This document shows, piece by piece, positions 42,034-50,210 of a stretch of 64,000 nucleotides of DNA. Origin of the DNA: Gordonia alkanivorans NBRC 16433 (lineage in GTDB: Bacteria > Actinomycetota > Actinomycetes > Mycobacteriales > Mycobacteriaceae); the NCBI RefSeq assembly GCF_000225505.1, contig NZ_BACI01000038.1, forward strand, positions 1-64,000, in the 5' to 3' direction. A program made the translations under genes and the position numbers. The notes below the pieces were generated by a model. That model worked only from the letters and a program-made list of their open reading frames with translations. It had not been told where the DNA came from and did not search any database. Each line of letters starts with the position of its first letter. The stretch's first letter is position 1.

Positions 42034-42846
42034 ATGGCCACTGTCGAGATCCCGCAACAGCTTGCGGATTTCACCGTGCTCCAGAAGCTCGGAGTCGGCG
42101 GCAACGGAACCTTCTACCTCGCGGTGCCTCCTGCACGTCTCGGCCTGGCGGCCGATCGCGTGGTGGTCAAGGTCTTCAGCGGGGTGTGCAGCGACGACGC
42201 CTACCGTCGCGGCGTGCGCGAACTCCGGGCGTTCGCCGCGGTCGCCTCGCCCTATCTGGCCGGTCTGTACGACGCGGTCCTCCAGGGCCAGTTCATGTAT
42301 GCGATGGAGTACTTCCCGATGGGCTCGCTCGGAACGCCGGCGCGTCCCCTCAGCCGGGACGAACGCCTGGCCGCGGTCGCCGACGCGGCGCGCGGCGTCG
42401 ACGCCCTGCACGAGGCCGGGATCGCCCACGCCAACATCACCCCGTCGAGCATCATGGTGACCGAGACCGGCGGGAAGATCTCCGATCTCGGTCTCGCCCG
42501 GGTGCTCGCGGCCGAGGAGCCGATCACCAGTTTCGCCCAGCCGGGCGCCGTGCAGTACATGGACCCGGCACTTCTGGCCGGTGACGTGCCGTCCCGCGCG
42601 ACCGACATCTGGTCTCTCGGTGCGTGTCTGCACCGTGCTCTCACCGACGAAGGGGTGTATGGCGAGGTGCCCGACGCCCAGCCGCTGCTGGCGATCCGAG
42701 CCGCCCTGTCGACCCCACCTGCGCTGTCGGAGAAGCTCGATCGTGACGAGCGCACACTGATCGCCAACTGTCTGGCGCTGGCCGGGAGCCGGCCGTCGAC
42801 CGCGCTGCAGGTGGCCGAACGGATCGACGCCCTGCGGGGTCGTTGA
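42034..42846 (+). CDS. Serine/threonine kinase-like protein, probable pseudokinase
   Basis: 270 residues, soluble, with kinase fold landmarks. It has a Gly-loop (LGVGGNGTFYLA), the VAIK-type Lys in VVVKVF (about K44), a hinge with YAMEYFPMGSL, and DLGLA in place of DFG (D151). The catalytic loop HRDxKPxN reads HANITPSSI (H132): the base Asp is Asn, the Lys is Thr and the Asn is Ser. Phosphotransfer is therefore unlikely; nucleotide binding may persist because the VAIK Lys and DLG Asp remain. It probably acts as a scaffold or regulator for the adjacent antiporter and FHA proteins. Confidence 0.85.
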   Translation: MATVEIPQQLADFTVLQKLGVGGNGTFYLAVPPARLGLAADRVVVKVFSGVCSDDAYRRGVRELRAFAAVASPYLAGLYDAVLQGQFMYAMEYFPMGSLGTPARPLSRDERLAAVADAARGVDALHEAGIAHANITPSSIMVTETGGKISDLGLARVLAAEEPITSFAQPGAVQYMDPALLAGDVPSRATDIWSLGACLHRALTDEGVYGEVPDAQPLLAIRAALSTPPALSEKLDRDERTLIANCLALAGSRPSTALQVAERIDALRGR

Positions 42847-42871
42847 GGATCGTTGCCGAACCGGGCGCCGG

Positions 42872-44362
42872 TCACCCGAGTGGTGCGGATCGCCACCAGG
42901 CGTCGAGGATCTGCCGGCCGGAATGGCCCGGCCACGTGGTGATCACCGTGTACGGCTCGCGCACCGGCTCGACGAAGTTGGTGACCACCCAGCCGTCGGC
43001 GAGGCTGTCGCGGCTCGACGACGCGGGACCGTCCCGCCACTGGATCTCGTCACCCGGATAACCCTTGAGCGGTGCGGTGACGCTGTTCCGTGCGCCGGGG
43101 GTGGCCGTGTGCCAGACGACGTAGGTGACCTGCTCGGCGTCGGAGCAGGAGATGGCGTCGAGGCCGTCGCGGAACGTGGCCTGGCAGGACGCATCCCGCC
43201 AGCCCTGCTGATCGGGGGAGTCGGGCAGCAGTCGCGGGAACGCGTCGGCGATCGGTCCGACCGACGCCGGCCACGGTGGTGGCGCGTTGCGCGCGCCGAG
43301 GACGATCACGGCGCCCACACAGACCGAGACCACGACGAGCGCCACCAGGATCGGTGTGAGATTCCGGTGTCGTCGCGCGGCGGCAGACCGGGTTGGCGGC
43401 CGGACAGGACGTGACTCGACATCCAGGCGACGATCCTCGGGGCGGCCGGCGACGAGCTCGGTCAGCCGGTCGGCATTGCCGGCGGGTTGGAAGACGCGCG
43501 GTGGCGAGTCGATCTTCTCGGTCGGTGGCTCCCCGTCGGTGTGGGTGAGGTGGAGGGCGAGGTCGGCGGCCCGGACGAACTCGGCGCAGGTTCGATAACG
43601 GTGGTCGGGCCGGGGATCGAGGGCCCGCGCCAGGACGGAATGGAAGGCGGGGGACACCGCGCCGGAGATCCGGTGCCGGGCAACCGATGTGGTCCCGGTC
43701 AGGAGTTCGACGAGCGTGCGGCCGAGGGCGGCCACGTCGGAGTCCGGGTGCGGGGTGGTCTCCCCGGGCGCGGGTGGTGTCAGGCCGAAGCCGCGGAGTG
43801 TGACCGCACCGGGGTCGGTGAGGTCGGATGCGGTGATCTCGGCGGCGGGGTCTCTGCGGGTCGTGATCAGGATGTCGGCGGTGGTGACTCCGCCGTGCAC
43901 GAGCCTTCGACGGTGGGCGGCGTCGAGTGCCTCGCCGACCGCGGCGACGATCCGTACGGCCAGGTCGATGTCGACACCGTTCGCGTGGCGTCGGATCAGA
44001 TCCGCGGCGTCGGTGGTGGGTATCGGCGCGGTGGCGACCCACAGCCGGCCGTCGGTGAGACCGTGCCCGGCGATCCGGGCGATCGCGGGATGCCTGATGC
44101 CCGAGACCAATTCATTGGAGTGGGCGAACCAGTTGCGGAACCGCGCATCCGTCGAACGTGCGCGGTCGATGACGGTGAGGACGACCGGGTCGGGTTCCGG
44201 TCGGCCCGCGGGAGGAGGAACCGGCGGCACCGGGATCGCGCGACAGGTCGTGCCGACCTCGTACTCACGGAGCACCCGCTCGATGCGATGCCCGGCGACC
44301 ACCGATCCGGGAACGACCGAGCCGTGGGCGGGTGACGCGCCGCGGGTGAGGTCGAAGGACAC
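42872..44362 (-). CDS. Membrane-anchored kinase-like protein, probable pseudokinase
   Basis: 496 residues. The kinase-like domain (about 20-280) is strongly degenerate. The VAIK Lys is absent (VVLTVID), the catalytic loop reads HGGVTTADIL instead of HRDxKPxN, and DFG reads RGFG. A linker precedes one TM segment (about 336-357, ILVALVVVSVCVGAVIVLGA), and an extracellular C-terminal domain of about 135 residues with two Cys (DASCQATF, AISCSDAE) follows. The layout is that of PknB-type receptor kinases but without catalysis. It is convergent with the other pseudokinase (25 bp between stops). It may transmit an external signal by binding rather than phosphorylation. Confidence 0.82.
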   Translation of the reverse strand: MSFDLTRGASPAHGSVVPGSVVAGHRIERVLREYEVGTTCRAIPVPPVPPPAGRPEPDPVVLTVIDRARSTDARFRNWFAHSNELVSGIRHPAIARIAGHGLTDGRLWVATAPIPTTDAADLIRRHANGVDIDLAVRIVAAVGEALDAAHRRRLVHGGVTTADILITTRRDPAAEITASDLTDPGAVTLRGFGLTPPAPGETTPHPDSDVAALGRTLVELLTGTTSVARHRISGAVSPAFHSVLARALDPRPDHRYRTCAEFVRAADLALHLTHTDGEPPTEKIDSPPRVFQPAGNADRLTELVAGRPEDRRLDVESRPVRPPTRSAAARRHRNLTPILVALVVVSVCVGAVIVLGARNAPPPWPASVGPIADAFPRLLPDSPDQQGWRDASCQATFRDGLDAISCSDAEQVTYVVWHTATPGARNSVTAPLKGYPGDEIQWRDGPASSSRDSLADGWVVTNFVEPVREPYTVITTWPGHSGRQILDAWWRSAPLG

Positions 44363-44413
44363 GCTTGGCTCCCTGTGGTGTGAGAGCTCGAATTCTACCG
44401 GCCGCCGGAGGCG

Positions 44414-44728
44414 CTATTCGGTGTTCGACTCGAACAGCACGGGTGCCGAATTGAACAGCATCACGATGAAGAACACCAGCAGGAACCATGCCCCGCCCTG
44501 CCACATCTGCCAGCGTCCACCGGATTTCCAGACCCGGTAGGCACGAACCAGCATCGCGATCGCACCGATCATCACCACCACGGGTGAGGCGATGACGAGC
44601 ACGTTCTGCACCGACTCCGACGCGGCGAGTCCGATGAGGAGGAGGCCCAGTCCCAACACGACGGTGATGGCGACGTGGATCACGATTGCGCGAAAGTCGT
44701 TGGAGTTCTGCGGAGTCGGGGAGGTCAT
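44414..44728 (-). CDS. Small three-TM membrane protein
   Basis: 104 residues from ATG 44728. TM segments lie at about 13-35 (IVIHVAITVVLGLGLLLIGL), 40-60 (VLVIASPVVVMIGAIAMLV) and 78-98 (GGAWFLLVFFIVMLFNSAPV). No family recognised. It lies 51 bp upstream of the membrane pseudokinase on the same strand and may be cotranscribed with it. An in-frame upstream start (44758) adds ten residues. Confidence 0.65.
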   Translation of the reverse strand: MTSPTPQNSNDFRAIVIHVAITVVLGLGLLLIGLAASESVQNVLVIASPVVVMIGAIAMLVRAYRVWKSGGRWQMWQGGAWFLLVFFIVMLFNSAPVLFESNTE

Positions 44729-44882
44729 GGTGAACACCACGCTACACGGCCCCGACACGCCGGTCGGAAGGACTTAGTGCTCATTGATGCCGGCAGTTCT
44801 CCGGAGCAGGATGGAGGTCGAGGACTCGGCTTCCACGAGGGGGTCGTGACGAGACGAGATGAGCCCAGAGGAGATCACCGAC

Positions 44883-45746
44883 ATGAACGCGATACTCGTT
44901 GGCGTGGACGGTTCGGAGGCGGCCACCGGCGCGGTGCGATGGGCGGCCAAGGCTGCGGCGGCGGAAGGTCTCGATCTCAAGATCGTCGGCGCCTACGACG
45001 CGAGCACCAGCGACTACGCGCCCGGCCTGATCATCCCGCAGGATGTCGTCGACGCCATCCGGCAGGACGCATCGGACGCCGTGCATGCTGCGAACGACGT
45101 CGCCAAGACGGCAGCGCCGAACGTCAGTGTCACGACGTCGATCGTCGACGGGGACGCGGCGCGCGTACTCCTCGAGCTGGGCAAGGACGCCGCGATGATC
45201 GTGGTCGGCACCCGGCGGCTGGGCAGCGTGAAGGGCCTGTTCCTCGGCTCGGTGAGCATCAACGTCGCAGCCCACGCGCACGGCCGCGTGGCCGTCGTCG
45301 CCGCGGAGGGCTCCGACACCGGTCCGGTGGTGGTCGGCGTGGACGGCTCGCCGATCAGCGATGTGGCCGTGGCCGAGGCGTTCCGGCAGGCGTCGCTGCG
45401 CAACGCCCCGCTGGTCGCGGTCCACACCTGGACCCCGCTCGACGCCGACGCCCTGCACGGGTACGGGATCGGCCCCGAAGAGGTCGAGCGGATGACCCAG
45501 GACGCGGTCGAGGTGCTCGCCGAGCGACTGGCCGGGTACGCGCAGGACTACCCGGACGTCCGGGTGGAGCGACGCGTGTTGCCCGAGGAACCGGCGAAGG
45601 CGCTGCTCGACGCGGCCGGGACCGACGCCCAGCTCGTCGTCGTGGGCAGCCGCGGACGCGGCGGATTCCGCGGACTGATGCTCGGCTCGACCAGCCAGAA
45701 AGTCATGCACAACGCCGAATGTCCGGTCATGGTGGTGCGCAACTGA
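44883..45746 (+). CDS. Universal stress protein, tandem UspA domains
   Basis: 287 residues made of two Usp domains. Domain 1 has AILVGVDGSEAATGAVRWAA and VVGTRRLGSVKGLFLGSVS; domain 2 has VVVGVDGSPISDVAVAEAF and the ATP-loop GSRGRGGFRGLMLGSTSQ. ATP binding and involvement in dormancy or redox stress are typical of mycobacterial two-domain Usps. ATG 44883 follows AGAGGAGATC. It lies just upstream of soxR. Confidence 0.92.
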   Translation: MNAILVGVDGSEAATGAVRWAAKAAAAEGLDLKIVGAYDASTSDYAPGLIIPQDVVDAIRQDASDAVHAANDVAKTAAPNVSVTTSIVDGDAARVLLELGKDAAMIVVGTRRLGSVKGLFLGSVSINVAAHAHGRVAVVAAEGSDTGPVVVGVDGSPISDVAVAEAFRQASLRNAPLVAVHTWTPLDADALHGYGIGPEEVERMTQDAVEVLAERLAGYAQDYPDVRVERRVLPEEPAKALLDAAGTDAQLVVVGSRGRGGFRGLMLGSTSQKVMHNAECPVMVVRN

Positions 45747-45759
45747 CCGGGGCGGTGCC

Positions 45760-45765
45760 TACCAT
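45760..45765 (+). promoter_or_regulatory. -10 box for leaderless soxR
   Basis: TACCAT then exactly 6 nt and the soxR ATG; no Shine-Dalgarno site in the 25-bp gap. Confidence 0.4.
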
Positions 45766-45771
45766 CGACGC

Positions 45772-46218
45772 ATGACGCTGAAGAGACTCGAGCTCTCGGT
45801 CGGGGAGCTCGCGCAGCGGGCGGGTATCGCACCGTCGGCGGTCCGGTTCTACGAGGAGCAGGGGCTGATCTTCAGCCGGCGGACCGCCGGCAACCAGCGA
45901 CGCTACCACCGGGCGATGCTGCGCCGGGTCGCGTTCATCCGGGCCTCGCAGGTCGCCGGCATCCCGCTGTCGGTGATCGGCGAGGTGCTCGCCGAACTCG
46001 GTGACCACGAATCCCCGTCGAAGTCGATGTGGGAGGCGGCGTCGAAACGCTGGATGGACGACATCAACCACCGCATCTCCCTGCTCGAGAGCATGCGCGA
46101 CATGATCGGTTCCTGCGTCGGGTGTGGATGCCTGTCGCTCGGCGAATGTCACCTGCTCAACCCGGGAGACGAACTGAACAAACTCGGTCCCGGCCCCCGC
46201 CGCCTCATGACCGAGTGA
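45772..46218 (+). CDS. soxR: Redox-sensing MerR-family regulator SoxR
   Basis: 148 residues. MerR HTH (LSVGELAQRAGIAPSAVRFY then EEQGLI) and a dimerisation helix, followed by the SoxR [2Fe-2S] ligand motif CVGCGCLSLGEC (CX2CXCX5C). Oxidation of the cluster, often by redox-cycling metabolites, activates target promoters. No soxS is present; actinobacterial SoxR controls small regulons directly. I found no clear SoxR palindrome in the flanking gaps. Confidence 0.92.
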   Translation: MTLKRLELSVGELAQRAGIAPSAVRFYEEQGLIFSRRTAGNQRRYHRAMLRRVAFIRASQVAGIPLSVIGEVLAELGDHESPSKSMWEAASKRWMDDINHRISLLESMRDMIGSCVGCGCLSLGECHLLNPGDELNKLGPGPRRLMTE

Positions 46219-46267
46219 TCACCTCCCGCGATCTCGGCGGGCGAACCTGCGGCGGTAGGGTTGCGGC

Positions 46268-47287
46268 ATGGCTCGACCGTCGCGCGTGGCGCTGGCTCTG
46301 GGAAGTGGCGGCGCTCGCGGGTACGCGCACATCGGCGTGATCGCCGAGCTCGAGGCACGTGGATTCGAGATCGTCACCGTCGCCGGATCATCGATGGGTG
46401 CGCTGGTCGGGGGACTGTACTGCGCGGGCAAGCTCGACGACTACGTCGACTGGACCTCGGGCCTGTCCCAGCTCGACGTCGTGCGGCTCCTCGACGTCTC
46501 CCTCACCAAACCCGGCGTCATCGGTGCCGAACGCATCCTCACCCGCGTGCGGGAGATCCTCGGCGACACCGTGATCGAGGATCTGCCGATCCCGTTCACG
46601 GCCATCGCCACCGACCTGTCCGCCGGTCGTGCGGTGTGGTTCCAGCGCGGCAACCTCGCCGACGCGCTCCGTGCCTCGATCGCGATCCCGGGCGTGATCA
46701 GCCCGCACGAACACAAGGGGCGACTGCTCGCCGACGGCGGCATCCTCGACCCGCTGCCCGTCGCGCCGACCTCGGGCGTCCCCAGCGACGTCACGATCGG
46801 CGTGATCCTCGGCTCCGACGGCGGGCCCGAGACGGGTGCCAGCCGGCAGCCCAAGGCGAAGGGCCTGCTCCGACGCAACGTCGCGCCCATCCTCGACAAC
46901 GAGTTCGTGCGCTCGGTGCGTGACCGCTTCGGTTCGGAGACCGGCGACCTCGCGGATACCGAGGTCGCGACCGACGGCGCGGACGAGGTCGCGCCGGCTG
47001 CCGTCCCCGACGAGGAGGGCGCGGTCGTGGTCGATACCGCCGCGGTGTCCCCGGACACCGCCGACGAGCCTCAGCGGATGGGTCGCGTCGAGGTGCTCAG
47101 CCGGTCGCTCGACATCATGCAGGAGGCCCTGACCCGCTATCAGGTCGCCGGCTATCCGCCGGACGTCCTGATCCGCGTGCCGCGCCGTGCGGTGCGCACC
47201 CTCGACTTCCACAAGGCCACCGAGATGATCGATCTCGGACGCGAACTCACCGCGAAGGCTCTCGACGATCTGCCCGAGCTGCCATGA
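46268..47287 (+). CDS. Patatin-like phospholipase
   Basis: 339 residues with a patatin Ser-Asp dyad. The oxyanion hole is ALGSGGARGYAHIGV, the nucleophile elbow VAGSSMGALV, and the catalytic Asp is in LLADGGILDPLP. The C-terminal half (about 215-265) is acidic and probably flexible. Likely an acyl hydrolase on membrane or storage lipids. TAGGGT is 6 nt before the ATG (leaderless type). The stop overlaps the MFS gene by 4 bp. Confidence 0.88.
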   Translation: MARPSRVALALGSGGARGYAHIGVIAELEARGFEIVTVAGSSMGALVGGLYCAGKLDDYVDWTSGLSQLDVVRLLDVSLTKPGVIGAERILTRVREILGDTVIEDLPIPFTAIATDLSAGRAVWFQRGNLADALRASIAIPGVISPHEHKGRLLADGGILDPLPVAPTSGVPSDVTIGVILGSDGGPETGASRQPKAKGLLRRNVAPILDNEFVRSVRDRFGSETGDLADTEVATDGADEVAPAAVPDEEGAVVVDTAAVSPDTADEPQRMGRVEVLSRSLDIMQEALTRYQVAGYPPDVLIRVPRRAVRTLDFHKATEMIDLGRELTAKALDDLPELP

Positions 47288-48519
47288 GGCAGATCCCTCG
47301 CGGCATCTGGGTGCTGCTGTCGGCCAACGTCGTCATCGCACTCGGTTACGGCTTCATCGCGCCCGCCCTGCCGAGTTTCGCTCGCGCGTTCAACGTCTCG
47401 TTCACCGCGGCCACCGCGGTGGTGTCCGCCTTCGCGATCATGCGCCTGCTGTTCGCCCCGACGGGCGGACGTCTCGTGACGATGTTCGGCGAACGACGCA
47501 TCTACCTCACCGGGCTCCTCATCGTCGCGGCCAGCACCCTGGCTTGTGCCTTCGCACAGTCGTATTGGCAGCTCCTGGTCTTCCGCGGTCTGGGCGGCAT
47601 CGGGTCGACGATGTTCAGCATCTCGGCGATGGCACTGTTGATCCGGATGTCGCCCAGCGACATTCGGGGTCGGGTGTCGGGCCTGTTCTCCGCGGGGTTC
47701 CTGATCGGCAGCATCACCGGACCGTTGATCGGTGCCGCCCTGGTGGGTTTCGGCCTGCGCGTGCCGTTCGTCGTGTACGCCGTCGCGCTGCTGGTTGCAT
47801 CGGCGGTCGTGGCCACGCAGCTGCGCGAGGTGATCGCCCCCGATCAGGCCGAGGGCCCGACGGCCGGCCTCATCGGTTTCCGGACCGCCCTGCGCGACAG
47901 CGCCTATCGGGCCATCCTCGCGTCGAACTTCACGCAGGGCTGGGCATCGATGGGCGTGCGCGTCGCGGTCGTCCCGCTGTTCATCACCGAGGGGCTCGGT
48001 GCGGGGGCGGGGATGGCCGGGATCGTGCTGGCGGTCTACGCGGCCGGCAACGTCCTCGCGATCCTCGTCGCGGGTAGGCTCTCCGACCGGTTCGGTCGTC
48101 GGCCGATCATGCTGCCGGGGCTGACGATCACCGTCGTCGCCACCATCGCACTCGGGTTCTCGCCGAACGTGCCCGTCGCGCTGGCGCTGTCGGTGCTCGC
48201 CGGCGTCGGGTCCGGGCTGTTCGCCCCCACCCATCAGGCCGCGCTGGCCGATGTTCTGGGCAACCGCCAGCAGGGTGGGTCGGCACTCGCGGCGTTCGGC
48301 ATGTCCTCCGACCTCGGCGCGGTGACCGGGCCGGTGATCGTCGGGTTCGTGGCCGACCGTGTCGGCTTCGGCCCCGCGTTCGTGCTGACCGGCGTGGTCG
48401 CGTCGATCGCTCTGGTCACGTGGCTGTTCGCCCGCGAGACCGCGCCGGCGATCGTCGGTCAGGGTCCGACGTTCACCCACGATGAGGCGGCCGATCGTGA
48501 CGGAACGAATTACGGTTGA
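47284..48519 (+). CDS. MFS transporter
   Basis: 411 residues, about 12 TM segments, drug/metabolite:H+ antiporter style. It has LSANVVIALGYGFIAPALPS in TM1, the loop 2-3 motif with GGRLVTMFGERR, and the mid-protein GRLSDRFGRRPIML. The ATG lies inside the ATGA overlap with the patatin stop, so the pair is coupled. Export of a lipid-related compound is possible but unproven. Confidence 0.88.
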   Translation: MRQIPRGIWVLLSANVVIALGYGFIAPALPSFARAFNVSFTAATAVVSAFAIMRLLFAPTGGRLVTMFGERRIYLTGLLIVAASTLACAFAQSYWQLLVFRGLGGIGSTMFSISAMALLIRMSPSDIRGRVSGLFSAGFLIGSITGPLIGAALVGFGLRVPFVVYAVALLVASAVVATQLREVIAPDQAEGPTAGLIGFRTALRDSAYRAILASNFTQGWASMGVRVAVVPLFITEGLGAGAGMAGIVLAVYAAGNVLAILVAGRLSDRFGRRPIMLPGLTITVVATIALGFSPNVPVALALSVLAGVGSGLFAPTHQAALADVLGNRQQGGSALAAFGMSSDLGAVTGPVIVGFVADRVGFGPAFVLTGVVASIALVTWLFARETAPAIVGQGPTFTHDEAADRDGTNYG

Positions 48520-48522
48520 GCG

Positions 48523-49791
48523 ATGACGCGTGACGGGCAGCAGGACGCTGCGAACGGGAGTGCCGCGACCGGGTGGGACTACGCCCTGGGGGCCGATTCC
48601 GAGGTCGGCACGCTGCGTGCGGTGATGCTGCACCGTCCCGGTGACGAGCTGCGGCGCCTGACGCCGCGCAACAACGATCAACTGCTGTTCGACGGGCTGC
48701 CCTGGGTCGACCGTGCGCAGGAGGAACACGACGCGTTCGCCGCGGTGCTGCGGGATCGCGGCGTCGACGTCTATCTGCTCGGCGACCTGCTCACCGAGAC
48801 GATCGCGCACAGCGGGGCCGCCCGCATCCAGGGCATCGCGGCCGCCGTCAGCGCACGCCGTCTGGGGACGCATCTCGCCGAGGATCTCGCGAGGCACCTG
48901 CGCGGACTCGCGCCCGCGGAGCTGTCACACGTCCTGACCGCCGGGATGACCTTCGACGAGCTCCCGATCACGCCGTCGGCGGAGCGTTCGTCGCTGGTCC
49001 GCCGGATGCATCACGGCCCCGAGTTCGCCATCGAACCGCTGCCGAACCTGCTGTTCACCCGCGACAGCTCGTTCTGGATCGGTTCGCGGTTCGCGATCAC
49101 CTCCCTGGCACTTCCCGCGCGGGCACGCGAGACATCGCTGACCGACCTCATCTACGCGCATCACCCTCGTTTCACCGGTGCCCGACGCGCCTACGAGTCG
49201 CAGGTCGCGCCGGTCGAGGGCGGAGACGTGCTGCTCCTCGCCCCGGGTGTCGTCGCCGTCGGGGTCGGGGAGCGCACCACGCCGGCCGGTGCGGAAGCGC
49301 TGGCGCGCAGCCTCTTCGACGATCATCTCGCGCACACCGTGCTCGCGGTGCCCATCGAACAGGCGCGGGCGTTCATGCACCTCGACACCGTCTGCACCAT
49401 GGTCGACACCGATGCGGTGGTGATGTATCCCAACATCCGCGACCACATGTCGGCGTTCACCCTCGCCCACGACCCGGCCACCGACGCCGTACACGTCACG
49501 GGGGAGCGGCCTTTCGTCGAAGCGGCCGCCGAGGCGATGGGTATCGGCAAGCTCAGGGTGATCGACACCGGCCTCGACCCGGTGACCGCCGAGCGCGAGC
49601 AGTGGGACGACGGCAACAACACCCTCGCCCTGTCCCCGGGTGTCGTCGTGTCCTACAACCGGAACGTGGAAACCAATCGACGCCTGCGTGATTCGGGTAT
49701 CGAGGTCATCGAGATCGAGGGTCGTGAACTCGGCTCGGGTCGTGGTGGGCCCCGGTGCATGTCGTGTCCGCTGGCGCGGGATCTGTTGTGA
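48523..49791 (+). CDS. arcA: Arginine deiminase
   Basis: 422 residues converting L-arginine to citrulline and ammonia. Family motifs: [65 protein letters not shown] and the nucleophilic Cys in [12 protein letters not shown] at the end. No arcB or arcC is adjacent, so it is a stand-alone arcA as in mycobacteria; it may serve acid resistance or nitrogen release. TACGGT sits 6 nt before the ATG. Confidence 0.95.
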   Translation: MTRDGQQDAANGSAATGWDYALGADSEVGTLRAVMLHRPGDELRRLTPRNNDQLLFDGLPWVDRAQEEHDAFAAVLRDRGVDVYLLGDLLTETIAHSGAARIQGIAAAVSARRLGTHLAEDLARHLRGLAPAELSHVLTAGMTFDELPITPSAERSSLVRRMHHGPEFAIEPLPNLLFTRDSSFWIGSRFAITSLALPARARETSLTDLIYAHHPRFTGARRAYESQVAPVEGGDVLLLAPGVVAVGVGERTTPAGAEALARSLFDDHLAHTVLAVPIEQARAFMHLDTVCTMVDTDAVVMYPNIRDHMSAFTLAHDPATDAVHVTGERPFVEAAAEAMGIGKLRVIDTGLDPVTAEREQWDDGNNTLALSPGVVVSYNRNVETNRRLRDSGIEVIEIEGRELGSGRGGPRCMSCPLARDLL

Positions 49792-49800
49792 GGACCGGCC

Positions 49801-50178
49801 ATGAGCTCATCGCTGCTGGACAATCTGACGGTGGACCCGGCTTCGGACCGGCCACCCTTCGAGCAGGTGCGGCTCCGCATCATCGAACTGATCGCCGACG
49901 GCACGCTGCTCACCGGTGAACGCCTGCCGACCGTCCGGGCACTCGCCGCGCATCTCGACCTCGCCCCCAACACCGTGGCGAAGACCTACCGCGAACTCGA
50001 GGCGGCCGGGGTGATCGAGACCCGCGGACGCTCGGGCTCGTTCATCAGGGCCGGCCGGCACGACGCCCACGATGCCGGGTTCGCGGCGGCGACGACCTAC
50101 GTCGAGACCGCCCGTGACCTGGGTCTTGACGACAAAACGATCGTCGCTCTGGTGGAGCGGGCGCTGCGCGCGACTTGA
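49801..50178 (+). CDS. GntR-family regulator, YtrA-like
   Basis: 125 residues. The winged helix (about 18-85) contains PPFEQVRLRIIELIADGTLL, RLPTVRALAAHLDLAPNTVA and ETRGRSGSFI; only a short C-terminal helix follows, typical of the YtrA group that usually controls transporters. It lies 9 bp after arcA and 32 bp before the BCCT gene, so either could be a target. Confidence 0.85.
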   Translation: MSSSLLDNLTVDPASDRPPFEQVRLRIIELIADGTLLTGERLPTVRALAAHLDLAPNTVAKTYRELEAAGVIETRGRSGSFIRAGRHDAHDAGFAAATTYVETARDLGLDDKTIVALVERALRAT

Positions 50179-50210
50179 AATGGCAGCACCGACGTTGCTT
50201 TGGTGGACTC

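Noticed and set aside
46836..47132. Short plus-strand frame inside the patatin gene
   Set aside because: Phase-shifted shadow with no start signal.
47152..48897. 581-codon minus-strand frame opposite the MFS transporter
   Set aside because: Antisense shadow; Gly/Arg/Asp/His-rich without motifs.
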